Assembly: GCA_051745635.1 (NCBI GenBank) | Contig: JBNJEH010000012.1 | Span: 1-57,580, forward strand | Origin: Brumimicrobium sp051745635 | GTDB taxonomy: Bacteria > Bacteroidota > Bacteroidia > Flavobacteriales_D > Crocinitomicaceae | DNA: 57,580 nt | Reading direction: 5' to 3' | Shown here: positions 50,126 to 57,580 of the stretch, piece after piece | Layout of the letters: every line of letters begins with the position of its first letter | Numbering within the stretch: position 1 is the stretch's first letter | Translations under genes and position numbers: made by a program | Notes under the pieces: model-generated | Seen by the model: the letters and a program-made list of their open reading frames with translations, nothing else | The model's database searches: none | What the model was told of the DNA's origin: nothing

Positions 50126-50169
50126 CAAATATGATGAAATGAAGACAACTCATCAGTAACATTTGTTGC
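50126..50169 (-). promoter_or_regulatory. Crp-like site plus -7 box for the TehB-like gene
   Basis: On the minus strand GCAAC-AAAT-GTTAC (50169-50156) precedes TTTG (50129-50126) by exactly 26 nt, the same spacing as at the four plus-strand sites. The ATG is 15 nt after the TTTG. Confidence 0.6.
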
Positions 50170-50297
50170 ATCTAATCTTCAATCAAAACAACGTTGAGGT
50201 TTTCAAATCGAAGACCAAGTGATCTCGAACAATTCAACTTTTCGTTTGTCAAATAACAAGAATCTACATATATTTACCATGGTAACTATTTAGATAT

Positions 50298-51416
50298 ATG
50301 AAAAAGAAAAATAATAGAAGAAAGTTTTTGGGAAGGCTGGCACTTGGAACAGCCGCAGCTGCATCAGCACCATTATTTGGCAATACTGCAAAACAAAAAG
50401 AGAATCAGGAAGATATGAAAGCAATTAAAAAAATACGCGCATTAGGATTTCAATGGGAAACAAAGGATCCCTTTTTATTTTGTGTGCATCACGAAGATAA
50501 ATACCCGGAGGGCAACGAAAATTTTGGACCTGCGACATCGCTGGAAGGTCGACAATTGGGTTCAGACTTTAACATCAAAGATGGTTGGCGCATGTATCAC
50601 GGCAAAGAGGTTCCGGGTTTTCCGGGACACCCGCATCGCGGGTTTGAGACACTGACCGTTGTACGCAAAGGAATGGTCGATCATTCCGATTCGGCGGGAG
50701 GTGCAGGACGTTACGGCGATGGAGACCTCCAATGGATGACAGCGGGTTCAGGTTTGATGCATTCAGAAATGTTTCCGCTTATGCACAGGGACAAAAAAAA
50801 TCCTTTAGAACTTTTTCAGATCTGGTTGAACCTGCCGAAGAAAAGCAAAATGGAGCAGCCCGACTATAAAATGTTCTGGAGCGAAGACATTCCAAATTTC
50901 AACCATGAAAATGCTTATATTGAAGTCCTCGCAGGACAATTATTTGATCACAAGTCGCCCACACCTCCTACTCCTTCATGGGCGCACGACCCCGATAATC
51001 ATGTTGGCGTTTACAACATTCAACTGGATGAAAATTCCTTGTTTCAACTACCTGCTACAGCTGAAGGTGTGAACAGAACCATCTTTTTCTACGAAGGTGC
51101 TGATTTGAAAATCGATGGAGAAACTATTCCCGAGTATCATGCCGTGGATGTGGAACCTACAGCAGATTTAGCTTTTGAAACGGGAAATAGCAAAGTCAAA
51201 TTTTTGGTATTGCAGGGGCGCCCAATTGAAGAACCCGTCGTGCAACACGGTCCCTTCGTGATGAACTCGCGCGAAGAAATTCAGGAAGCATTTGCGGATT
51301 ATCAACGCACGCAATTTGGAGGATGGCCCTGGCCCAAATATGAGCAGGTACACGATCGCAGCAAAGGGCGTTTTGCAAAATTCAGTGACGGAACAATTGT
51401 GGAACGAAGTTCATAG
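50298..51416 (+). CDS. Tat-exported pirin-family protein
   Basis: 372 residues. A twin-arginine-type leader (Asn-Arg-Arg-Lys-Phe-Leu-Gly-Arg-Leu-Ala near 6-15, then an Ala-rich core) precedes a bicupin pirin body. His-Pro-His-Arg-Gly-Phe-Glu-Thr near 111-118, the following His-Ser-Asp-Ser-Ala-Gly-Gly and Ala-Gly-Ser-Gly-Leu-Met-His-Ser-Glu near 151-159 supply the metal ligands. Most pirins are cytoplasmic; export as a folded metalloprotein would explain the Tat signal. Enzymatic pirins act on quercetin, but the substrate here is unknown. A palindrome TTACCATGGTAA (50274-50285) lies 12 nt before the start. Confidence 0.85.
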   Translation: MKKKNNRRKFLGRLALGTAAAASAPLFGNTAKQKENQEDMKAIKKIRALGFQWETKDPFLFCVHHEDKYPEGNENFGPATSLEGRQLGSDFNIKDGWRMYHGKEVPGFPGHPHRGFETLTVVRKGMVDHSDSAGGAGRYGDGDLQWMTAGSGLMHSEMFPLMHRDKKNPLELFQIWLNLPKKSKMEQPDYKMFWSEDIPNFNHENAYIEVLAGQLFDHKSPTPPTPSWAHDPDNHVGVYNIQLDENSLFQLPATAEGVNRTIFFYEGADLKIDGETIPEYHAVDVEPTADLAFETGNSKVKFLVLQGRPIEEPVVQHGPFVMNSREEIQEAFADYQRTQFGGWPWPKYEQVHDRSKGRFAKFSDGTIVERSS

Positions 51417-51758
51417 TAAATCGATTATAACCTTTGAAGATTGTTGGGTGTGCGCTTCAACATGACGCTTTCGTGAGCTTACAGCAAGGGCGTTTCTTCT
51501 GAACATAGCATGATATTGCGCTACCGTCATCCAGATCAAGATGGAGCGTTTTGGCATACTCACCATAACACAACAGGCGGTGAAAATCCTGGCGATACTT
51601 TTTGATAATTGCTCAAAATTAATCGAATAGGTTGTTGTCAAAAATGATTTATGGTGCTGATCTTAAACCAAAAGAAGTTTAACAAGTTATGTTTTGACAA
51701 CACTTATCATTGGACATCTCGTGAAATTTCATTTTCGATACAATGAATGGCTCTGAAG
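51417..51758. other. 342-bp intergenic region, possible gene remnant
   Basis: A short plus-strand frame at about 51509-51607 reads Tyr-Arg-His-Pro-Asp-Gln-Asp-Gly-Ala-Phe-Trp-His-Thr-His-His-Asn and stops, which looks like part of a real protein but has no intact gene around it. The minus-strand frame 51411-51641 is not convincing. No terminator is clear. Confidence 0.3.
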
Positions 51759-52673
51759 CTAATACTTTATTATGCGCTGCGTCGTCGTATTACGGTTCAC
51801 CTGAATTTTTAAAAAATAAATTCCAGATTGAAGAAATGATAAATCGATTTTTTGACCTGACTTGTAATCTGCAATAGTTTTTAATTCGGTACCGAGCTGA
51901 CTGAGCAGTGTAACCTTTTCAACACTATGCTGTGGCGACTGAATAGTAATTGCATTTTCGAAGGGATTGGGGGCTGCGGTGATCCCGACATTCGCGTTCT
52001 CGCTGAGGTTCCAAACATGACTTTCGTAACAGTTCGAATAATCAGTGTGTTGCCAAACTTGCTCATCTGAAGCAAAAGAACAAGTCAACAACATAGAATC
52101 GGGGATTTCAGTGCTGAATTTTCTGGGATATTTTGGGAAAAGTGGTCCGTGGATACTACCAATTCCTTCAATCCAAATTTCGTCGAGCCAATCAAATGCA
52201 GTAACGGAGGGTTCTTCAAAATGGAATCGTTTATAATAATTTCCATTGAGCTGTACACTGTCGACCGCAAGAATATCCAGCCATTCCTGATTATTGCCGC
52301 TGATGTTGTACAGCACACTATCTCCCGCATTCAGGCTAAAATCATACAAGGTGTCCAACTGATTCGTCGTATCGCGGAAAAGTACCTGGTCATTATCAAA
52401 ACGAGAGGAACCAATATAACTTAGACCATTTTGAAATTGAGCATCATCTGTCATGTACATTTTATTCCATAATTTCCCGTTGATCGTGGTATCACCTTGA
52501 TACCCGTACACAGTCGTCGTAGTAGCGACAAAAGTAGGGTCTTGTTGATTGGCGTCCGGATAAGTCTCTGCAACGTACCAGCGAGCGTCTAAACTTTCAA
52601 AATGCTGGATTGGCTGGGCAAAAACGGAGGGTTGAATACTTAAAATGGCGATAATAACAGTTCGTTGGATCAT
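51759..52673 (-). CDS. secreted protein with T9SS type A sorting domain
   Basis: 304 residues. A signal peptide (1-19, cleaved after Val-Phe-Ala) precedes an unrecognised beta-rich body (20-225). The last ~75 residues are a type A T9SS sorting domain: Ala-Ala-Pro-Asn-Pro-Phe near 234-239, Leu-Gly-Thr-Glu-Leu near 263, Gly-Ile-Tyr-Phe-Leu-Lys-Ile near 288-294 and a terminal Arg-Ile-Ile-Lys-Tyr. It should be exported across the outer membrane by the T9SS and attached or released. Cargo function unknown. Single gene. Confidence 0.9.
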   Translation of the reverse strand: MIQRTVIIAILSIQPSVFAQPIQHFESLDARWYVAETYPDANQQDPTFVATTTTVYGYQGDTTINGKLWNKMYMTDDAQFQNGLSYIGSSRFDNDQVLFRDTTNQLDTLYDFSLNAGDSVLYNISGNNQEWLDILAVDSVQLNGNYYKRFHFEEPSVTAFDWLDEIWIEGIGSIHGPLFPKYPRKFSTEIPDSMLLTCSFASDEQVWQHTDYSNCYESHVWNLSENANVGITAAPNPFENAITIQSPQHSVEKVTLLSQLGTELKTIADYKSGQKIDLSFLQSGIYFLKIQVNRNTTTQRIIKY

Positions 52674-52827
52674 ATCTTAGTTGTATTACATAGCTAAACT
52701 AACGATTTTTTTAAGTACGACCAATTACATTGGAAAGGTCGCAGGAAAATAAATTCCGCATTTTTATCAATAGCGATTTTAAGGATTAGGTTTCTCCCTA
52801 CAGTGTTTTTTGTCGGGTTATCAAACT

Positions 52828-53451
52828 TTACATTTTTTTCAATACCGTCAATCGCTTGCCCTGGTGCTCAAGCGTCACATCAAACAAATCGGCGATATAT
52901 TCGAACGTAGCTTTTCGGTGGATAAAAATGTGTGTAGGATCACGTCGGTAATACCATTTGGGTAAGGGGATTTTTCCGTCATACGGGTGCGTCATCAGCA
53001 GCAATCGCCCTCCTCTTTTTATTTTGTTCAATAGCTTTTCATATTCCTCGCGCGGAGCAGCAAAATGTTCCACCACTTCACAACTAAAAATGTAATCGTA
53101 TTGTTGGTCGAGCACAGCTTTCTCCGGATAAAAAAAAGGATCGTAGAGGTTGATGTTTTCATACCCGTGCTTCCGAAGTACGTGCGTGATTACAGGTCCC
53201 GTTCCACAGCCAAAATCAAGTGCCTTTTCACCGGGTTGATGATGCTCCAGGATAAACTTCCAGATGGGCGAGGTAAAATTTTGGTAGCGCGGATCTTCGA
53301 CGTCATTATCGTGTTTTTTATACACCTTGAGTTCTTCGTCAGTATTCACATAAAATGCTCGATCCTTTACCAGCGCTCTGCATTTTCCACAATCAAAATA
53401 TTCCGGATCAATTTTGTCAACTAATGGCGTTTGGCACAATGGACAGTTCAT
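52828..53451 (-). CDS. zinc-ribbon class I SAM methyltransferase
   Basis: 207 residues from ATG 53451; a GTG at 53457 is the alternative. Cys-Pro-Leu-Cys near 3-6 and Cys-Gly-Lys-Cys near 21-24 form a zinc ribbon. The methyltransferase domain follows, with Leu-Asp-Phe-Gly-Cys-Gly-Thr-Gly near 76-83 (motif I) and Cys-Glu-Val-Val-Glu-His near 120-125. Family members of this layout methylate diverse small molecules; the substrate is not apparent. It is transcribed alone, with MITE copy 2 directly upstream. Confidence 0.85.
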   Translation of the reverse strand: MNCPLCQTPLVDKIDPEYFDCGKCRALVKDRAFYVNTDEELKVYKKHDNDVEDPRYQNFTSPIWKFILEHHQPGEKALDFGCGTGPVITHVLRKHGYENINLYDPFFYPEKAVLDQQYDYIFSCEVVEHFAAPREEYEKLLNKIKRGGRLLLMTHPYDGKIPLPKWYYRRDPTHIFIHRKATFEYIADLFDVTLEHQGKRLTVLKKM

Positions 53452-53474
53452 GATCACAAGTTAATAAATGAAAT

Positions 53475-53668
53475 GGGTTATCAAGATAGGTCGTAAATTT
53501 TAATTTAAAACATTTTTTCTTATTGGTTGCTTAGATTTACAAAAGATGTTAGACTTGGAGATGTTAGACATGCTTAATATCAGCTATCTAACATCTATTG
53601 TCTAACGCTCTAACATCTGTATATTTAAAAAGTGTTCATTATTGTTTTACGACTTACATTGGTAATCC
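53475..53668. mobile_element. 194-bp MITE-like element, copy 2
   Basis: Same length and ends as 40658-40851. It is flanked by an exact 12-bp direct repeat ATAAATGAAATG (53464-53475 and 53670-53681), a clear target-site duplication that slightly overlaps the left end. It lies between a minus-strand methyltransferase and plus-strand mntP, so it may supply part of either promoter. Confidence 0.85.
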
Positions 53669-53800
53669 TATAAATGAAATGAAAATAACCCCCTCCCTTT
53701 ACTCACATCTTCATCCTGCAAGGATCAACGCGAAAATCGGCAGCCAATCCAGTGAGTTATCTCTCCTTTCCTCGTAAAAACGTTATTTTTGGAAACGGAA

Positions 53801-54355
53801 ATGGATGTTTGGAAACTCGTTCTTCTAGGAATCGTCATCGGCAGTAATAATCTGGCGGTCGCGTTTGGTCTCGGCGCATTAAATATTCGGTCTTATTGGT
53901 GGCGAATCATTGTTGTTTTCGGTCTTTTCGAGTTTTTTATTCCGCTTGTCGGTGTTTTTATCGGTCGTCAATTTTCTTCACTGATTGCCGATTATGCATC
54001 TATTGTCGGTGGAACACTACTCGTTTTATTTGGTTTATTCATTTTTTATAAAACCCTTCGATCCTCAAAAAAAGAGGAGAAAAATTTAATGGATCGCATC
54101 ACCAGCTGGACCGGAATCATATCGCTATCGGCGGGGTTGAGCCTCGACAATTTAATCGTGGGATTCAGTATTGGCTTGCAAAATGTTCACCCCCTCACCG
54201 TAGCGACAGTGATTGCTTTTTCTTCAGTTTTATTCACGCTGATTGGTTTAAATTTCGGGAAATACCTGAAAGCGCAATTCAGAACCTGGACAGATTTGAC
54301 GGCTGCGACATTATTGGTAGTACTTGGTGTTGCAACCTGGTTCGATTGGCTATAA
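53801..54355 (+). CDS. mntP: MntP-family manganese efflux pump
   Basis: 184 residues from ATG 53801; a TTG-started frame from 53789 is less likely. Six membrane helices in two similar halves, with Ser-Asn-Asn-Leu-Ala-Val-Ala-Phe near 14-21 and the repeat Ser-Leu-Asp-Asn-Leu-Ile-Val-Gly-Phe near 114-122. The paired acidic/Asn positions are where MntP carries its Mn-binding Asp residues; the first half has Asn-Asn where the usual motif has an Asp, an oddity. The assignment is to the family; manganese specificity is not certain. Confidence 0.8.
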   Translation: MDVWKLVLLGIVIGSNNLAVAFGLGALNIRSYWWRIIVVFGLFEFFIPLVGVFIGRQFSSLIADYASIVGGTLLVLFGLFIFYKTLRSSKKEEKNLMDRITSWTGIISLSAGLSLDNLIVGFSIGLQNVHPLTVATVIAFSSVLFTLIGLNFGKYLKAQFRTWTDLTAATLLVVLGVATWFDWL

Positions 54356-54404
54356 TAACAACCGAAGAACAGTTCCGTACCATTCTTCAGTTGCTTCCTT
54401 TTTT

Positions 54405-55979
54405 CTATAGATCGTCTGTCACTACCTTGTACGTAGGATCTTCAATAATATTCACATCGATGATCTTATCGGCGTTTTTCAGTAGTTGTTTACAATCCTG
54501 ACTCAAGTGTTTGAGGTGTACTTTTTTACCTTTTTTCAGGTATTTTTCAGTTACAGTATCGAGGGCATCAATAGCAGACATATCCACAACCCTGCTCTCT
54601 TCAAAATCTATGACGATTTCCTCAGGATCGTTGTCCACATCAAATTTTTCGTTAAATACGCTCACCGATCCAAAAAAGAGGGGGCCATATATTTCGTAGT
54701 GCTTGACACCATTTTCATCGAACCGTTTCCGCGCGCGGATGCGTTGCGCATTATCCCACGCAAAGACAAGCGCTGAAATGATCACACCAATTAACACTGC
54801 GAGTGCGAGGTTGTGCAGAATGACCGTTATGACTGTCACTGCCACCATCACAATAATATCCGATTTTGGCATTTTATTGAATGTTCTCAAACTCGCCCAC
54901 TCAAATGTTCCCACAGCCACCATGATCATCAGTCCTGTAAGCGCTGCCATCGGCAATTGCTCGATCAAGGAAGAGCCAAACATGACAAATACCAACAACA
55001 TAATCGCTGCTACAATTGCTGACAAACGCGCCCGTGAGCCCGAAGAGATATTAATCAAACTCTGACCGAGCATCGCGCAGCCACCAAATCCAGAGAAAAA
55101 ACCGGAAAGTACATTTGCCGTACCCTGTGCGACCGCTTCTTTGTTGCCACGACCGCGGGTCTGAGTTATTTCATCAATGATGTTCAGCGTTAATAAACTT
55201 TCGATTAGACCTACCCCGGCAACCACTGCCGAATAAGGTAAAATCAACATGAATGTCTCCCAGGTGAGTGGAATGGTCGGTACAGTTATTGGAGGAAAAC
55301 CGCCTTTCACAGAGGCTATATCCCCGACGGTAGATGTTTCAATATCAAAAAAGTAAACGATACCAAAAATCGCTAAAATAGCTACAAGTCCTGCAGGCAC
55401 AGCTTTTGTAAGTTTCGGCAGTCCCCAAATAATCAACATAGCCAACAGGACTAAACCGAGAAACAGGTACAATTGCGAACCAGACATCCAGGGTGCATCA
55501 GGATCTGTGCTGTCCGTAGTAAATTGACCGAGTTGTGAAGAGAAAATGATGATGGCCAAACCATTCACGAACCCAAAAATCACAGGTTGTGGTACCAGCC
55601 GCATGAGTTTCCCCAGTTTCAGGAATCCTGCAATCATCTGGATAATCCCCGCCAGTATAACTGTTGCAAAGACATATTGGATAATCTCATCCATGGTGAT
55701 ACCGGGATTCATTTCTTTAAGTGCAGTGATGAGCCCCAGAAAAACGACCGCCACAGCACCAGTGGCTCCGGAAATCATCCCTGGTCGACCACCGAGAATG
55801 GCAGTGACAATACCAATAACAAATGCGGCATAAAGCCCTGTGAGTGGCGGTAATCCTGCCAAAAGCGCAAACGCTACAGCTTCAGGAACGAGGGCTAATG
55901 CCACAGTGAGTCCTGCCAGGACTTCAGTTTTATAATCTACTTTCTGTTTAAGATCAAAAAGGTTAAAGTACTTTTTCAT
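54405..55979 (-). CDS. SulP-family anion transporter with STAS domain, second copy
   Basis: 524 residues. The membrane part (15-400) has Leu-Val-Pro-Glu-Ala-Val-Ala-Phe-Ala near 31-39, Ser-Gly-Ala-Thr-Gly-Ala-Val-Ala near 71-78 and Gly-Gly-Cys-Ala-Met-Leu-Gly-Gln near 299-306. The STAS domain (about 425-515) has Val-Val-Asp-Met-Ser-Ala near 475. It is shorter and clearly different from the 30394 copy, of the bicarbonate/sulfate type seen in marine bacteria. The substrate is open: sulfate, bicarbonate or another anion. It lacks the Crp-like promoter pattern. Single gene. Confidence 0.9.
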   Translation of the reverse strand: MKKYFNLFDLKQKVDYKTEVLAGLTVALALVPEAVAFALLAGLPPLTGLYAAFVIGIVTAILGGRPGMISGATGAVAVVFLGLITALKEMNPGITMDEIIQYVFATVILAGIIQMIAGFLKLGKLMRLVPQPVIFGFVNGLAIIIFSSQLGQFTTDSTDPDAPWMSGSQLYLFLGLVLLAMLIIWGLPKLTKAVPAGLVAILAIFGIVYFFDIETSTVGDIASVKGGFPPITVPTIPLTWETFMLILPYSAVVAGVGLIESLLTLNIIDEITQTRGRGNKEAVAQGTANVLSGFFSGFGGCAMLGQSLINISSGSRARLSAIVAAIMLLVFVMFGSSLIEQLPMAALTGLMIMVAVGTFEWASLRTFNKMPKSDIIVMVAVTVITVILHNLALAVLIGVIISALVFAWDNAQRIRARKRFDENGVKHYEIYGPLFFGSVSVFNEKFDVDNDPEEIVIDFEESRVVDMSAIDALDTVTEKYLKKGKKVHLKHLSQDCKQLLKNADKIIDVNIIEDPTYKVVTDDL

Positions 55980-56326
55980 TTTTAACGATTTAAAGTGTGC
56001 TGTTCAAAAACAGCCCGATTTATTACAAGAAAAATTGATTTAAGCAGCAGTTTTAAAACACTTCTTCTTTCAGGGCGGACTAACTATTACCATTTGACAC
56101 ATACTTCACTGAATTCTTTCGTTAAAAAGAGGGCAAAGATAGGGGGATTTTTGGTAACTGAGGCTATCGAGAGCAGAAATAAAATACAGTTGTTGAGGCA
56201 TTGGGCTGATAAATTTACAGTTACTGATTCTGAACGATTAAGGAGTTAAGAATGTGAATTGCTCCATTTGTAAAGCAAAAAATAATGTTCGGTATGAATG
56301 GTGTTTGCTTTTCACCATTTTTATTG
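55980..56326. other. 347-bp intergenic region
   Basis: Holds the upstream region of the second SulP gene. A plus-strand open frame at 55995-56249 has no protein character. No operator, terminator or RNA was identified before the repeat array starts. Confidence 0.4.
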
Positions 56327-57437
56327 AACCATTAAGGCATTAAGCGGATTAAGTGGGGATTGTCTTGATGATCCTTAACTTCTTAATGGTTTTTCAAATC
56401 TTTGCTACGATTTCTTTTTTACCATTAAGGCATTAGGAAGATTAAGGGGATTGTCTTGATGATCCTTAACTTCTTAATGGTTTTTTTAAGCTTTTTCTAC
56501 GATTTCTTTTGAACCATTAAGGCATTAAGAGAATTAAGGGGTTTTGCCAAATGAACCTAAATTTATTAATGGTTTTATTCAATCAGTCAGGTAATTGCGA
56601 AAAGTATTCGTTTACAAAAGGCTTTTTAGATTTTATAATATTATCAGTGTAAAAATTGATGAGTAAACCTTGAGGTTTTTGCAATATCTTCATATACGTT
56701 AATAATTGAGCTTCATGAACGCGAAGAATATTTTCGACGGCTTTCAATTCTACTACAATGGTTTCATTTACTAATAGGTCCACCCTTAAATGAACGTCCA
56801 TTTCTAATAAATCATAAATTACCGGAACTTCCATTTGTTGTTTAACTTCAAATCCATTTTTTACAAGTTCATATTTTAAGCATTGTTCATAAACACTCTC
56901 TAATAAGCCTGGACCAAGTTCTTTATGAACTTTAATGGCACAACCAACAATCTCATAGGATAACTGTGTAACTTCTTTTTTTGTCAAACCATTATTTTTA
57001 AATCATTCATAACATATAAAAAGATAAGTATTATATCTTAATGACCCTTAGCTTCTTAATGTTTTTTTTAATCTTTTCTACCGTTTTTAATTTTGAACCA
57101 CTAAGGCATTAAGAGGATTAAGGAGGACATAATGATCCTTAACTTCTTAATGGCTTTTTACTTTTCACCATTTTATTTTGAACCATTTTTATTTAACCAT
57201 TGAGGCATTAAGAGGATTAAGGGAGGCTTAATGACCCTTAACTTCTTAATGGTTTTTCAAATCTTTTCACCGTTTTTACTTTGAACCATTAAGGCATTAA
57301 GAGGATTAAGGGGAGGGCTTAATGACCCTTAATTTCTTAATGGTATTTCAAATCTTTTCTCCATTTTTACTTTGAACCATTAAGGTATTAAGAGCATTAA
57401 GAGGAGGGCTTAATGACCCTGAACTTCTCAATGGTTT
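56327..57437. repeat. array of about seven palindromic ~62-bp repeats
   Basis: Each unit begins AACCATTAAGGCATTAAG and ends CTTAACTTCTTAATGGTT, so its ends are inverted repeats. Units are at about 56327-56391, 56420-56481, 56512-56573, 57096-57156, 57195-57254, 57284-57344 and 57374-57435. A right half without its left half is at about 57037-57065. Spacers of about 30 bp often read TTTTTCAAATCTTTTCTACCG with variations. A GxxExxY gene (56583-56987) lies inside the array, next to the half unit. Confidence 0.88.
56583..56987 (-). CDS. GxxExxY protein (PDDEXK_3 family)
   Basis: 134 residues. The naming motif appears as Gly-Pro-Gly-Leu-Leu-Glu-Ser-Val-Tyr near 25-33. Nuclease-like acidic residues follow: Asp-Leu-Leu-Val near 74-77 and Glu-Leu-Lys near 85-87, the D-ExK core of the PDDEXK fold. 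The family is widespread and usually found in repeats or mobile surroundings. Its role is unproven; DNA or RNA binding or cleavage is suggested by the fold. It is embedded in the palindromic array and probably arrived there with, or by means of, the repeats. Confidence 0.9.
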   Translation of the reverse strand: MTKKEVTQLSYEIVGCAIKVHKELGPGLLESVYEQCLKYELVKNGFEVKQQMEVPVIYDLLEMDVHLRVDLLVNETIVVELKAVENILRVHEAQLLTYMKILQKPQGLLINFYTDNIIKSKKPFVNEYFSQLPD

Positions 57438-57553
57438 TTATTTTTCACTTTCACAAACATTGTTACGTCTCAAGAAATAATCAACGTATCCCCCCGACGA
57501 ACTACACCATTCTCTGCTCTTTTAGTTTTCTGATTTTTACCTCAAAAAGAGAA

Positions 57554-57580
57554 ATGAGTAAACTATCAGACCAAATGCAA
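57554..57580 (+). CDS. start of a gene cut by the window edge
   Basis: ATG at 57554 follows AAAAAGAGAA and opens Met-Ser-Lys-Leu-Ser-Asp-Gln-Met-Gln to the window end. The purine-rich stretch before the ATG and the normal-looking peptide favour a real gene start. Too short to identify. Confidence 0.4.

Noticed and set aside
50274..50285. TTACCATGGTAA as a sixth Crp-like site
   Set aside because: It lacks the 5-4-5 layout and has no TTTG at the shared 26-nt distance; it is kept only as a palindrome before the pirin gene.
51411..51641. Minus-strand 76-residue frame after the pirin gene
   Set aside because: It overlaps the pirin stop, has odd composition and no signal, domain or promoter support.
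56327..57437. Palindromic array considered as CRISPR
   Set aside because: The ~30-bp sequences between units resemble each other rather than being unique spacers, and the repeats are ~62-bp palindromes with no cas genes.

Overview
The window looks like a chromosome segment from a Bacteroidota bacterium, most likely of the Flavobacteriales type. The reasons are: moderate to low GC; two proteins with type IX secretion (T9SS) C-terminal sorting domains; a PorE-like TPR/PD40/CRD/OmpA lipoprotein; a lipidated TamA homologue (TamL type); DUF4494, DUF2490 and DUF4221 type proteins; and promoters of the TAnnTTTG (-7) class. I saw no rRNA, tRNA or CRISPR array.

Left end (1-4600) is accessory DNA. Two cassette-like units (172-1076 and 2910-4200) share a ~114-bp two-step palindrome at one end and a conserved ~60-bp block at the other but carry different cargo: an MntA/HepT toxin-antitoxin pair, and a small membrane-protein gene that is split by an IS200/IS605-type insertion. 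Between them are an orphan gene and a secreted leucine-rich-repeat protein. 4608-10678 is core metabolism: ACAD-like flavoprotein, aroB, proline dehydrogenase, tex.

11253-15420 is a duplicated region of small secreted lipoproteins. Two related lipoprotein genes have near-identical leaders. A truncated copy of the caiB 5' end at 12775-12849 marks a duplication joint relative to the intact caiB at 15418. 15418-29001 is housekeeping: CaiB-type CoA transferase, thioredoxin, MenE-like ligase, J-domain membrane protein, Maf, UbiA, PorE-like protein, QueE, FeoA, cytidine deaminase, pdhA-pdhC, ndk.

29240-38445 is the most coherent system: DUF2490 barrel, SulP transporter, a TPMT-like methyltransferase, a CstB-like persulfide dioxygenase-rhodanese, two single-domain rhodaneses, a tandem UspA, two YeeE/YedE sulfur-transport proteins and an OprD-like porin. 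Four promoters in this block, plus one for a distant methyltransferase (49497-50111), carry a Crp-like 14-bp site (consensus GTRAC-N4-GTYAC with variants), and in all five the site lies exactly 26 nt before a TTTG -7 element. I read this as a sulfide/persulfide detoxification and sulfur-transport regulon under a Crp/Fnr-family activator encoded elsewhere. It is an inference from sequence only.

38433-47068 holds a V4R-domain sensor kinase, an M16 peptidase, pdxH, a DUF4494 protein and the divergent tamL/trmH pair, both apparently starting at GTG 6-7 nt after their -7 boxes. 47425-57580 is mixed: an asparagine-synthase-like protein, methyltransferases, a Tat-exported pirin, a T9SS cargo protein, MntP, a second SulP transporter, and an array of about seven palindromic repeats containing a GxxExxY gene. 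A 194-bp MITE-like element occurs twice (40658-40851 and 53475-53668), each copy flanked by a direct repeat.
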